From assembly GCF_016031635.1 (NCBI RefSeq), contig NZ_JACEGD010000020.1:62001-126000 (forward strand): 64,000 nt of DNA. The letters run 5' to 3'. This stretch comes from Bradyrhizobium diversitatis (GTDB lineage: Bacteria; Pseudomonadota; Alphaproteobacteria; Rhizobiales; Xanthobacteraceae). Under the pieces are notes generated by a model. The model made no database searches and had not been told where the DNA came from. It worked only from the letters and a program-made list of their open reading frames with translations. Below are positions 30,973-39,419 of the stretch, one piece after another. Made by a program: the position numbers and the translations under genes. Numbering within the stretch: the stretch's first letter is position 1; each line of letters starts with the position of its first letter.

Positions 30973-31779
30973 ATGTTGAGATCGCTTCTCGCCGCCGCCG
31001 TCGTCGTTTGTCTGGCCGGCGGGTCGGCGCAGGCCGCCCGCTGCGGCGGCGATTTCGACAGTTTCGTCGCCAGCATGGCGCAGGAAGCACAGGCCGCCGG
31101 CGTCTCGGCGGGCGTGACCAATGCGGCGCTCGGCGGCGTGACCCAGGACGCTGCCGTGCTCGCCTTCGACCGGCGTCAGCGCTACACCTTCAAGAAGAGC
31201 TTCGAGCAGTACGTCGCGACACGTGTCGGCCCCGGCCGTATCAATGGCGGCCGCGCGATGCTCCAGCGTCACGCTGCGCTGCTCTCCCGCATCGAGCAGC
31301 AGTTCGGCGTGCCCCGTCATATCCTGGTCGCGATCTGGGGGCTGGAGAGCGATTTCGGCAAGGGCGACACCGGCAAGCTGCCGGTGGTCCGCACGCTGGC
31401 GACGCTCGCGCATGATTGCCGCCGCACCGACCTGTTCCAGGGCGAGCTGCTCGCTGCGCTCAAGATTGTGCAGCGTGGCGACCTGCCGCTGCGCGACCTC
31501 ATCGGCGCCTATGCCGGCGAGATCGGCCAGACCCAGTTCCTGCCGTCGTCCTACATCAAGTACGGCGTCGATTTCGACGGCGACGGCCACGTCGATCTCC
31601 GCCATAGCGTCCCCGATGTGCTCGCCTCGACTGCGAACCTCCTGCACACCAACGGCTTCAAGATGGGCCAGCCCTATGGCGAAGGCACGCCGAATTTCGA
31701 GGCGATGCGCGAGTGGAACAGGGCGGTGGTCTATCGCAAGACGATCGGGTATTTCGCCGATCGGCTGGCGGGGCAGTGA
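30973..31779 (+). CDS. Lytic murein transglycosylase (MltB-like)
   Basis: A 268-residue periplasmic enzyme that cleaves peptidoglycan to 1,6-anhydro products. A signal peptide is evident (MLRSLLAAAVVVCLAGGSAQA). The SLT-like MltB catalytic core follows, with the catalytic Glu in ILVAIWGLESDFGKGDTG and the family motif GEIGQTQFLPSSYIKYGVDFDGDG. It lacks the C-terminal peptidoglycan-binding domain of longer homologs. The ATG at 30973 is chosen because the signal peptide begins there. Confidence 0.93.
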   Translation: MLRSLLAAAVVVCLAGGSAQAARCGGDFDSFVASMAQEAQAAGVSAGVTNAALGGVTQDAAVLAFDRRQRYTFKKSFEQYVATRVGPGRINGGRAMLQRHAALLSRIEQQFGVPRHILVAIWGLESDFGKGDTGKLPVVRTLATLAHDCRRTDLFQGELLAALKIVQRGDLPLRDLIGAYAGEIGQTQFLPSSYIKYGVDFDGDGHVDLRHSVPDVLASTANLLHTNGFKMGQPYGEGTPNFEAMREWNRAVVYRKTIGYFADRLAGQ

Positions 31780-31805
31780 GGAGCGGCGCGCCGCCAGCCA
31801 CACTC

Positions 31806-31883
31806 GTCATTGCGAGCGCAGCGAAGCAATCCAGAGTCTTTCCGCGGAGACAGTCTGGATTGCTTCGCTGGGCTCGCAATGAC
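31806..31883. repeat. Palindromic intergenic repeat, GTCATTGCGAGCG family
   Basis: GTCATTGCGAGCGCAGCGAA to TTCGCTGGGCTCGCAATGAC around CAGAGTCTTTCCGCGGAG. Sister of the copy at 28920. Confidence 0.85.
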
Positions 31884-31905
31884 GGTGGAGAGACATTGTC
31901 TCTCC

Positions 31906-32736
31906 TTACGTCCCCTTCGCCAACTTCTCCAGTCGCCTCTGCAGCGGCGCCCAGTACGTTCCCGGGCGGAAGCGCTGCAACAGGTCCATGAAGCGGGCGT
32001 CGTTGCCGATCAGGATGCGCGGCTCGTTGTTCTCGATGCCCCTGATGATGCGCAGCGCGGCATCCTTCGGCGTGGTCTTCGCTGCGTTCTCGAACCGCTC
32101 GATCGATTGCGCGCGGCGGGCATTGTCGGTGACGCCGACCCCGGTGCGCGCGTTGCGCGCGATCGCGGTGGCGACGCCGCCGGGATGGACCACCGACAGC
32201 TTCACCGGGCTTCCTGCCGCCGAAAGCTCATGCCGCAGGCTCTCGGAGAAGCCGCGCACCGCGAACTTCGCCGCCGCATAGGCCGCTTGCCCCGGCGGCG
32301 CGATGATACCGAAGATCGAGGAGAGATTGACGATGTGCGCCTCTGCCAGCGTCTTCAGATGCGGCAGGAAGGCGCGCGTGCCGTGCACCACGCCCCAGAA
32401 ATTGATGTCGAACAACCAGTCCATCTGCGCCTGGTCGATCTCCTCGAACGAGCCCATAAGCGCCACGCCGGCATTGTTGAAGACGATGCCCAGGGCGGGA
32501 TGCGCGGTGGTCGCCTCGCTCGCGAACCGCGCGATGTCGGCGGGCTCGCCGACGTCGACGCGATGCACGCTGACCTTGCGCGCCGTTCCGATCTCCGCGG
32601 CGAGCGCCTTCAATCCGGCCTCGTCGCGATCGGCCAGCGCGAGATCGCAGCCGCGCTGCGCCAGCTCGAGGGCCAGCGCCCTGCCGATGCCGCTCGCCGC
32701 TCCCGTGATGGCGGCAGCTCCCCGAATCGTCGTCAT
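31906..32736 (-). CDS. Short-chain dehydrogenase/reductase
   Basis: A 276-residue classical SDR. The cofactor motif TGAASGIG is at residues about 11-18, NNAG near 90, the catalytic Ser in IVNLSSIFGI and the YxxxK pair in AAYAAAKFAVRG near 155-159. Asp after the second strand (LALADRDEAG) suggests NAD preference. The substrate is unknown. The ATG at 32736 gives the normal start; the divergent response-regulator gene begins about 120 bases away. Confidence 0.92.
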   Translation of the reverse strand: MTTIRGAAAITGAASGIGRALALELAQRGCDLALADRDEAGLKALAAEIGTARKVSVHRVDVGEPADIARFASEATTAHPALGIVFNNAGVALMGSFEEIDQAQMDWLFDINFWGVVHGTRAFLPHLKTLAEAHIVNLSSIFGIIAPPGQAAYAAAKFAVRGFSESLRHELSAAGSPVKLSVVHPGGVATAIARNARTGVGVTDNARRAQSIERFENAAKTTPKDAALRIIRGIENNEPRILIGNDARFMDLLQRFRPGTYWAPLQRRLEKLAKGT

Positions 32737-32856
32737 GAATTCCCCCGTCAAGTCCCCGTTCATGGAACTATGAGTTACTTTTTTTGAAATGAAACCGAAC
32801 CGTTGCCGGCCTCGGTTTTTAACATGCGTTATGGGGGCACGCATTGGGAGCCGCCG

Positions 32857-33231
32857 ATGGGACAAGCAGAGCCGTTTCGCGCGACAGCGCTGATCGTTGA
32901 AGACGACGCCATGCAGCGGGAGATGCTTTGCGTTCTCCTGGAAGAAAGCGGCTACCAGGTCATCCAGTGCGACAGCGCGGAGGCCGCCGAGCGCGTCCTC
33001 GACAAGAGTGCCGGCGTGCTGTGTCTGATGCTGACCGACGTCCAGCTTGCCGGCCGCATGAACGGCGTCGAGCTCGCGCATGTCGCCAAGCACCGCAATC
33101 CGAACCTCGACGTCGTCGTCACCTCCGGCCGCCCCTTGAAGCAGCCCTTGCCCGATGGCGCCAAGTTCTGGGCCAAACCCTGGGCGCCGCTCGACGTGCT
33201 GCGCGAGGCGGAGATCGCTCAGCTGTCCTGA
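32857..33231 (+). CDS. Single-domain response regulator
   Basis: A 124-residue stand-alone receiver domain. Acidic residues at VEDDAMQ, the phospho-acceptor Asp in LMLTDVQLAG (near residue 56), the Thr/Ser in VVVTSGRP and the Lys in FWAKPWAP are present. It has no output domain, so it probably works through protein-protein contacts or in a phosphorelay. A hybrid kinase of similar receiver type is 14 kb upstream; a partnership is only a guess. The ATG at 32857 follows GGGAG. Confidence 0.9.
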   Translation: MGQAEPFRATALIVEDDAMQREMLCVLLEESGYQVIQCDSAEAAERVLDKSAGVLCLMLTDVQLAGRMNGVELAHVAKHRNPNLDVVVTSGRPLKQPLPDGAKFWAKPWAPLDVLREAEIAQLS

Positions 33232-33286
33232 TGCTCCCCCCGCGGGCTCGCTTTCTCGCCGCGAGCCGCGGTGGTAAGGTCCGCTC

Positions 33287-33898
33287 ATGACCTTGTCCTT
33301 CCTGCTCACCTCGCTCATCGTCGTCGCTTCCCCGGGCACAGGCGTGCTCTACACGCTGGCTGCGGCGCTGACCCGCGGCTCGCGGGCCAGCATAGCGGCC
33401 GCCTTCGGCTGCACGCTCGGCATCGTGCCACACATGGTGGCGGCGATGCTCGGCCTTGCCGCCGTGCTCCACACCAGCGCGCTCGCCTTCGCCATGCTGA
33501 AATGGTGCGGCGTCGCCTATCTGCTCTATATGTCCTGGCAGGCGCTGCGCGAGACGGGGACGCTTGCGGTTGACGGCGAGATCAAGGAGCGGTCGAGCGG
33601 CCGCGTCATCGTCACCGGCTTCCTGATCAACATCCTCAATCCGAAACTGTCGATCTTCTTCCTCGCCTTCCTGCCGCAGTTCATTGCGGCGGACGAGGCC
33701 CATGTGCTGGCGCGCATGCTGGAATTGAGCGGCGCCTTCATGGCGATGACGTTCGCCGTGTTCGTCCTCTACGGCCTCTGCGCCGCCTCGGTGCGCGAGC
33801 GCGTCATCTCCCGCCCCCGCGTCATGGCCTGGCTGCGGCGGAGTTTTGCCGCAGGATTTGCTGCGCTCGGCGCCAGGCTCGCGTTTTCGGAGAGGTAG
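33287..33898 (+). CDS. LysE-family translocator
   Basis: A 203-residue inner-membrane exporter of the LysE/RhtB group, second in the window. Features are VASPGTGVLYTLAAALTRGSRASIAAAFG at the N-terminus (read in two parts), MLKWCGVAYLLYMSWQALRE, and FLINILNPKLSIFFLAFLPQF. The substrate is likely an amino acid or small amphiphile. It begins 55 bases after the response regulator on the same strand. Confidence 0.92.
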   Translation: MTLSFLLTSLIVVASPGTGVLYTLAAALTRGSRASIAAAFGCTLGIVPHMVAAMLGLAAVLHTSALAFAMLKWCGVAYLLYMSWQALRETGTLAVDGEIKERSSGRVIVTGFLINILNPKLSIFFLAFLPQFIAADEAHVLARMLELSGAFMAMTFAVFVLYGLCAASVRERVISRPRVMAWLRRSFAAGFAALGARLAFSER

Positions 33899-33925
33899 CT
33901 TCTTCGTCACCTCTCGAAAGGTCTC

Positions 33926-34009
33926 GTCATGCCCCGGCTTGTCCCGGGCATCCACGTTCTTCGGACTGTGCGGCAAGGCGTGGATGGCGGGGACAAGCCC
34001 GGCCATGAC
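33926..34009. repeat. Palindromic intergenic repeat, GTCATGCCCCGGC family
   Basis: GTCATGCCCCGGCTTGTCCC and ATCCACG are mirrored by CGTGGATGGCGGGGACAAG and GGCCATGAC. Same family as 13687. Confidence 0.8.
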
Positions 34010-34044
34010 GCTGCAGAGCAGATGCGCCTCGAACATTCACGCAA

Positions 34045-34068
34045 TAAAAAAGCGGGCCTTGCGCCCGC
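34045..34068 (-). terminator. Intrinsic terminator for the 22-residue peptide gene
   Basis: Read on the minus strand: GCGGGC-GCAAG-GCCCGC followed by TTTTTTATTGC, about 75 bases after the peptide's stop codon. Confidence 0.75.
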
Positions 34069-34098
34069 CACCATCAAACCCGCCCGATCCGACCTGAC

Positions 34099-34127
34099 GC
34101 CCGGGCGGAGCGAGACTCCACCCGGGC
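34099..34127. terminator. GC hairpin downstream of the 22-residue peptide gene
   Basis: GCCCGGG with CCCGGGC and an inner GGAG/CTCC pair. It has no T run, so it may stabilise the 3' end rather than terminate. Confidence 0.4.
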
Positions 34128-34145
34128 AAAGAAACAGAAGCCTCG

Positions 34146-34214
34146 TTACTTCTTCTTCGCCTTCTTGGCCTTTTTCGCCTTCTTCTTCGCCGCCTTCTTC
34201 GCTTTCTTAGCCAT
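34146..34214 (-). CDS. 22-residue Lys/Ala-rich peptide, histone-tail-like
   Basis: The minus strand encodes M followed by 21 residues made only of Lys and Ala (15 Lys, 6 Ala, in AKK-type repeats), then TAA. A good ribosome-binding site (GAGAGGA, about five bases before the ATG) and a separate intrinsic terminator support a real small transcript. The composition resembles C-terminal tails of histone H1-like bacterial DNA-binding proteins, so nucleic-acid binding is a reasonable guess. It is well below usual gene-calling length limits. Confidence 0.6.
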   Translation of the reverse strand: MAKKAKKAAKKKAKKAKKAKKK

Positions 34215-34632
34215 AGTATCCTCTCAAGGGTTTAATGGTGGAACGCGACACGAGGGATGCTCGGCGGAGGGCCAGCCTCGCAATATCCTCGATGACAAAC
34301 TCAGCAGATTCGGAGCCGGCTGCCCCGCGCTGTCATATCTCCGTCATTGCGTTATCCACAGCTCAGATGCATTTTCGGGTGATTTTTGGCCGCGAATCCG
34401 CCTCGCAGCGCTCCAGCGGCGTGGCCCGCCCGTCCGCAGCAAGGCTTGATTAACGATGCCGCAATCCGTTTCGCTGATTCATCAATCCAAAACCAATGCC
34501 CGAGTTTACGCGATTGCGGTGAGACTCCATTAAGCGCACCGCGCACATGATCGCCCGCAAGAACACGGGGGCGGTGATGGACGGAGTTTTGCCAAACGGA
34601 GAGGGCGGGTTGCTGCGCGTCCTGCGGCCGTC
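34215..34632. other. Intergenic region, about 420 bases
   Basis: No further gene recognised. It should hold the promoter of the minus-strand Lys/Ala peptide and that of the diguanylate cyclase. It is more AT-rich around 34440-34520. Confidence 0.4.
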
Positions 34633-35835
34633 ATGCTGAGCGTGCCGACACTTTGGACGGTGTTCATCGTCAACTTTCTCGCGCTCGGGCTAATCTGGGC
34701 CTATGTAGCGCGTTCCTATCCGAAATTCATGGCGGCGCGGTTCTGGATGGGATCCGCTTTCGTCGGCTCGGCCGGCGCGATGACCGCGCTGCTGCGCCTG
34801 TTCATCGACTCTGCCGTGCCAACCGTGGCCGGCGCCGTCGGCATCATCATGGCCTGCTGCCTCGCCGCCATGGGCATCCAGCGCTTCTACGACCGGCCGG
34901 TGTCGTGGCGTTTGATGGCGGCAACGACGATGCTGAGCCTCGCCGGCATCGTGGTGTTCCTGTTCGTCGTCGATCACATGCTGCTGCGCATGGCGAGCTA
35001 CACGCTCGGCCAGGCCGTGCCGCTGGTGCTGGCGTTACCTTTGTTGCTGTCGCCGCCTGAAGGTCGCGCCAGCCCCGGGGCGCGGCTGTCCGCTATCGTC
35101 ATTATGGCCGTCATCGGAATGTTCGCGGTGCGAACGGCGGGCAACCTGTTCGGCTACGACTTCTCGGCGCAGGGCGCCGGTCAGGTCCATGGCTTCCTGG
35201 TTCTGGTGCTGCTGTTCCTGTCGATGACGCTCAATTTCGGCTTCCTGCTGATGGCGATCGATCGCTTGCGCAACGAAGTCGCAGACCTCGCGCTGCTCGA
35301 CGATCTCACCGGCGTCGCGAACCGGCGGCACCTGCTGCAGCGTCTGACCGAGGAATGTGCCCGCTCGGAGCGCTCTGGCGCGCCGTTTGCGCTATTGCTG
35401 ATCGATCTCGACGGCTTCAAGACCATCAACGACACCCATGGCCATGCCGCCGGCGATGCCTGCCTGAAGCACTTCACCCTGATGGCACAGACGCGCCTCC
35501 GGCCCGGCGACATGCTCGCCCGCACCGGCGGCGACGAGTTCTGTGTCGTGCTGCCGTCCTCGTCCTTGCGCGAGGCGGCCGCGATCGCCCGCCGCGTGAT
35601 CGAGGTCTGCCGTCAGGATGCCGCCACCTGCACCGGCAGTGACATTCCGATCGCGATCTCGATCGGGGTCGCGCAGTGGGACCGCGACATCGGGAAATTC
35701 CCGGATCGCCTGATGGCCAATGCCGACCATGCCCTCTATGCCGCCAAGAAGAACGGCAAGAACGATTTCGCGATCCATGATCCCGCCCCGCCGCTTTCGC
35801 CGGAGATGGTCGAGACGCTGAGGCAATTCGCGTAA
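34633..35835 (+). CDS. Membrane-bound diguanylate cyclase (GGDEF)
   Basis: A 400-residue protein that probably makes cyclic di-GMP from two GTP. Six or so membrane spans fill residues 1-210 and form a membrane sensor of unknown type; the GGDEF domain (about 225-390) follows. The active-site GGDEF is intact in LARTGGDEFCVVLP, and an inhibitory I-site RPGD sits exactly five residues before it, so product feedback is expected. No EAL domain is present. The start codon lacks a strong ribosome-binding site. Confidence 0.93.
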   Translation: MLSVPTLWTVFIVNFLALGLIWAYVARSYPKFMAARFWMGSAFVGSAGAMTALLRLFIDSAVPTVAGAVGIIMACCLAAMGIQRFYDRPVSWRLMAATTMLSLAGIVVFLFVVDHMLLRMASYTLGQAVPLVLALPLLLSPPEGRASPGARLSAIVIMAVIGMFAVRTAGNLFGYDFSAQGAGQVHGFLVLVLLFLSMTLNFGFLLMAIDRLRNEVADLALLDDLTGVANRRHLLQRLTEECARSERSGAPFALLLIDLDGFKTINDTHGHAAGDACLKHFTLMAQTRLRPGDMLARTGGDEFCVVLPSSSLREAAAIARRVIEVCRQDAATCTGSDIPIAISIGVAQWDRDIGKFPDRLMANADHALYAAKKNGKNDFAIHDPAPPLSPEMVETLRQFA

Positions 35836-35868
35836 AGTCGGCTAGCCTCGGGTCGCATTGGACCTCGC

Positions 35869-36495
35869 ATGATGATGCTTCGCCTGCTCGCGGCCGTTTT
35901 CGCCGCTCTCCTTCTGATCGCTCCTGCCGCCGCCACCGACGCCGAGCTCGCAAAGCTCGCGCGCGCCTCCGGCACGCCCGACATTCCCGGCTTGAGGATC
36001 GTCTGGCTGGCGCCATGGGGCGACGTCCGCAACGCAAGACCCTGGCGCAACATCATCGTGCACCAGACCGAGGGACCGGCGGGCTCGGCGCGCGGCGGCG
36101 CGCAAGCACAGGCGAAGAACCCGACACGGCGCGGCGTCACGGTCTGGGTCGAGACCGACGGCACGGTCTATTGGGCGGTCGCGGAGAATCTGGTGCCGAC
36201 CCATGGCGACGGCGCCAATCGCAACGACAACAAATACATCGACAACCGCTCGACCTACCGCCAGGTGGTGCGCGACAACTCGATCGGCGTCGAGTTTGCC
36301 GGCAACTATCCCGACGTGACGGCGGGCCCGACCGAAGCCCAGGTCGCGGCGTGGAAGATCCTCGTGCAGGTGCTGCGCGCGCGCTATGGCATCCCGCTTG
36401 ATCGCGTCTATGCGCACAACTGGATCGACTACAAGGACGCGCGCTATTGCGAAGGGTGCACGCTCGCGACGATGGCGAGGGAGTGGGGGGAGTAG
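35869..36495 (+). CDS. N-acetylmuramoyl-L-alanine amidase (Amidase_2 family)
   Basis: A 208-residue exported protein with a signal peptide (MMMLRLLAAVFAALLLIAPAA). The amidase fold shows the zinc-site motifs IIVHQTEGPAGS (first His), VYAHNWIDYKDARYCEG (second His) and the conserved IGVEFAGNYPDV strand. It should cleave the bond between muramic acid and the stem peptide. The last ligand region carries Cys-rich RYCEGC instead of the common DPG, so metal coordination may differ. It starts 33 bases after the cyclase gene. Confidence 0.85.
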   Translation: MMMLRLLAAVFAALLLIAPAAATDAELAKLARASGTPDIPGLRIVWLAPWGDVRNARPWRNIIVHQTEGPAGSARGGAQAQAKNPTRRGVTVWVETDGTVYWAVAENLVPTHGDGANRNDNKYIDNRSTYRQVVRDNSIGVEFAGNYPDVTAGPTEAQVAAWKILVQVLRARYGIPLDRVYAHNWIDYKDARYCEGCTLATMAREWGE

Positions 36496-36684
36496 TCGAA
36501 CAGGCACGTCCGGCAATCGGAGGCCGAAACCACCAATGCCGGACGGCCATCGAGCGCGATGCGCTTCAACGGGCGTTAGCGCGAGATGGACCTGCAGACC
36601 GTTGATGTCGGCCACATGTCGGCGTTGGGATGTGCGCTTGCAGGCCTTGTCCACCGCAAAGCGCCGCGGGTGAGCTGCCGGGCG

Positions 36685-37581
36685 TCAGTCGGGCGATGTG
36701 GAGAGCCCCGCGAGAAGCGGAGCGTACGCGGCGAGCCTGCGGGATACGAATTCCCTGAAGAGCCGCACGCGCTTCGTCTTGCGTGTCTCTCCCTGTGTGA
36801 GAAGCCAGACCGTTCCGTACATGTGCAGGTCGGTGCCCGGCACCCTCACCAGCAGAGGGTCGGCATCGCCGACGAAGCAAGGCAGTGTCGTGATCCCGAG
36901 CCCTTGCCGTACAGCAACGATCTGCGCTCCGGCGTCACTGGTTCTGAATGGAACCCCCGTGGTGCGAACCTCACCCTCGCTGGCCCAATCCGGAATTCCA
37001 TGAATGCTGATGACGATCCAGCGGATGGGATCAAGCGCGCCCGCACGCCACGCGGCGAGTCGATCGCGGGACATGTAGACGCCGCCGAACAGCTCCGGTC
37101 CCTTCAGGCCGTGAAGATTGAGCGGCAGGGTTTTGCGGTCGTAGACGACGCGGATCGCCACGTCGGCCTCCCGGTTGGTCAGATTTGCCAGCTCGCCGAA
37201 CGAGAGGATTTCCATCTCGATGTCCGGATGCAGACGCGCGAAATCCGCGAAGTCCGGCATGAGCAGGTGTGTCGCGAGCGGCGGCGACAACGTCACCCGC
37301 AGACGCCCGCGCACGCTCTGGTCGCGCCCGAAGACGCGCGTCTCCAACTGGTGCGACGACGCTTCCATCTGGTCCGCGAACTCGAGGACCTCCTCGCCTG
37401 CAACCGTCAGGCGGTAGCCCGAAGGCAGCTTTTCGAACATGTGCACCCCGAGGCGTTCCTCGAGCTGGGCGATGCGTCGCAGCACTGTCGCGTGGTTCAC
37501 ACCGAGGCGCTCGGCGGCAGCCCGGACCGAGCCTCCGCGCGCGACGGCAAGAAAGAAGCGAACGTCATCCCAGTCGATCAT
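36685..37581 (-). CDS. LysR-family transcriptional regulator
   Basis: A 298-residue regulator. The winged HTH is residues 1-60 (ARGGSVRAAAERLGVNHATVLRRIAQLE) and the effector-binding domain about 90-290. It is divergent from the SDR-SDR-oxidoreductase operon that begins at 37851, the standard layout for a LysR gene and its target. An imperfect palindrome lies in the gap. The ATG at 37581 gives the normal start MIDWDDVRFFLAVARGGS. Confidence 0.93.
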   Translation of the reverse strand: MIDWDDVRFFLAVARGGSVRAAAERLGVNHATVLRRIAQLEERLGVHMFEKLPSGYRLTVAGEEVLEFADQMEASSHQLETRVFGRDQSVRGRLRVTLSPPLATHLLMPDFADFARLHPDIEMEILSFGELANLTNREADVAIRVVYDRKTLPLNLHGLKGPELFGGVYMSRDRLAAWRAGALDPIRWIVISIHGIPDWASEGEVRTTGVPFRTSDAGAQIVAVRQGLGITTLPCFVGDADPLLVRVPGTDLHMYGTVWLLTQGETRKTKRVRLFREFVSRRLAAYAPLLAGLSTSPD

Positions 37582-37618
37582 GGTGCGATCCCGCACCGCG
37601 CGGTGCGCCTTCCAAAGT

Positions 37619-37647
37619 CCATATCTGCGCCTCCTACAGCAGTATGG
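37619..37647. promoter_or_regulatory. Candidate LysR binding site
   Basis: Imperfect inverted repeat CCATATCTGC ... GCAGTATGG in the divergent promoter region, 38 bases upstream of the lysR start. Confidence 0.4.
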
Positions 37648-37850
37648 GCGGTCATCATAGCCTGTGCCGACCACGCAAGGCCCAATTCCGAAACGGCGAA
37701 CGGCGATCGTCGCGGCTGGCGTCAGTCGCCCGGCCGGATCGATTTCGCACCACCGATGTGCGCGCTTCCGCACTCAACGCCCGACGCCGGGGGACCTATG
37801 TCGAGGTTCTCGGGGGCAGATGCTGCTCCGACACCACGAAAGGAGAAGTC

Positions 37851-38585
37851 ATGGGAAAGCTGGAGGGTAAGGTTGCAGTCATCACGGGCGGCGCCACCGG
37901 TATCGGCCGCGCCGCAGCAAAGCGCTTCATCGATGAAGGCGCCTTCGTCTTCATCTTCGGCCGCAGACAGGAAGCGCTCGACGCGGCTGTGGCCGACCTC
38001 GGGCCCAATGCCCGCGCAGTGAAGGGCTCGGTCTCCGATCTGGCCGACCTCGACCGGCTCTACGGGGCGGTGAAGGCCGAGCACGGATCCCTCGACATCG
38101 TCTTCGCCAATGCCGGGGCGGGAAGCCAGCTTCGGCTCGGCGAGATCACCGCCGAACACGTTGACGAAACTTTCGACACCAATGTGAAGGGTACGATCTT
38201 CACCGTCCAGAAGGCGCTGCCGCTGATGGGCGAGGGCGGTTCGATCATCCTGACCGGATCGAGTGCCGGCACCACGGGCGCGTCGGCAATGAGCGCCTAC
38301 AGCGCGAGCAAGGCGGCCGTACGCAATCTCGCACGGACCTGGGCCGAGGACCTGAAGGGCAGCGGCATCCGGGTAAACGTGCTGTCGCCCGGGGCGACAG
38401 CGACCGAACTCGCGAAGGAAGCGCTCGGCGAGGAGGGGCAAAAGGTCTTCGCCTCGATGACTCCGCTCCAGCGCATGGCCGATCCGACGGAGATCGGGGC
38501 CGTGGCCGCCTTTCTCGCGTCGTCGGACAGCAGCTTCATGACCGCCAGCGAAGTCGCCGTCGATGGCGGCTTAGCGCAACTCTGA
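37851..38585 (+). CDS. SDR-family oxidoreductase (first of a tandem pair)
   Basis: A 244-residue classical SDR: cofactor motif TGGATGIG at residues 12-19, an Arg pair after the second strand (IFGRRQEAL) suggesting NADPH use, NAG motif in FANAGAGSQ, Ser in ILTGSSAGTTG and the catalytic SAYSASKAAVRN. The end FMTASEVAVDGGLAQL is typical. AGGAG lies seven bases before the ATG. It opens an operon with a paralogous SDR and an NAD(P)-binding protein, opposite a LysR gene. Confidence 0.93.
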   Translation: MGKLEGKVAVITGGATGIGRAAAKRFIDEGAFVFIFGRRQEALDAAVADLGPNARAVKGSVSDLADLDRLYGAVKAEHGSLDIVFANAGAGSQLRLGEITAEHVDETFDTNVKGTIFTVQKALPLMGEGGSIILTGSSAGTTGASAMSAYSASKAAVRNLARTWAEDLKGSGIRVNVLSPGATATELAKEALGEEGQKVFASMTPLQRMADPTEIGAVAAFLASSDSSFMTASEVAVDGGLAQL

Positions 38586-38634
38586 CCCCCGGCGCGGTCC
38601 CGTGCCTGGCCCACATAACGAAAGATAAGAGATC

Positions 38635-39387
38635 ATGAAAAAACTGGAAGACAAGGTCGCAGTCATCACGGGCGGAAGCAGCGGGATTGGGTTGGCCACA
38701 GCCAAGCGCTTCGTGGAAGAAGGTGCGCACGTCGTGATCACCGGGCGACGAGAGAAAGACCTGAAGGAGGCCGCGGCCTTCATCGAGAGAAACGTTACGA
38801 CGGTGGTGGGCGACGTGTCGCACCTGGAAGATCTGGACCGGCTCTATGCCGTCGTGAAGGAGAAACATGGTCACATCGACATTCTCTTCGCAAACGCGGG
38901 CGCGGGGACGATCGCACCGCTCGCGGCAGCTACCGAGGCCCATTTTGACCAGACCTTCGATGTGAACGTGAAGGGACTGTTTTTTACGGTGCAGAAGGCC
39001 CTTCCCCTCTTCAAAGACGGCGGTTCGATTATCCTGAACTCTTCCGTCTCGAACGTGTTGGGGCTGCCAGGGTTTAGCGCCTACGCCGCGAGCAAGGCGG
39101 CTGTGCGCAACTTCTCGCGCGCTTGGACGCTGGAGCTGAAAGACCGCAAAATCCGCGTGAATACGATGAGCCCCGGACCAACCGAGACCCCGGCCTTGGA
39201 GACAACGACCGGCCTTACCCCTGAGCAAGCCGAGCAAGCGGCCGGCCAATTTGCTTCACAGATCCCAATGGGTCGCAGGGGCAAGCCAGAGGAAATCGCG
39301 GCTGCCGTCATGTTCCTCGCCTCCGATGAAAGTTCGTTCATCACCGGCGTGGATCTCGCCGTCGATGGGGGCATGGCGCAGGTCTGA
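38635..39387 (+). CDS. SDR-family oxidoreductase (second of a tandem pair)
   Basis: A 250-residue SDR very like the gene before it (same KLE-KVAVITGG start and DGGxAQ end), so a tandem duplicate. TGGSSGIG binds the cofactor, ITGRREKDL suggests NADPH, and SAYAASKAAVRN holds the catalytic Tyr and Lys. The codon and base use is somewhat less GC-biased than in the upstream copy, which could mean that one copy was acquired separately. The gap to the first SDR is 49 bases. Confidence 0.93.
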   Translation: MKKLEDKVAVITGGSSGIGLATAKRFVEEGAHVVITGRREKDLKEAAAFIERNVTTVVGDVSHLEDLDRLYAVVKEKHGHIDILFANAGAGTIAPLAAATEAHFDQTFDVNVKGLFFTVQKALPLFKDGGSIILNSSVSNVLGLPGFSAYAASKAAVRNFSRAWTLELKDRKIRVNTMSPGPTETPALETTTGLTPEQAEQAAGQFASQIPMGRRGKPEEIAAAVMFLASDESSFITGVDLAVDGGMAQV

Positions 39388-39419
39388 CGCCGACATTAAC
39401 ACGACATCGGAGAGACATC

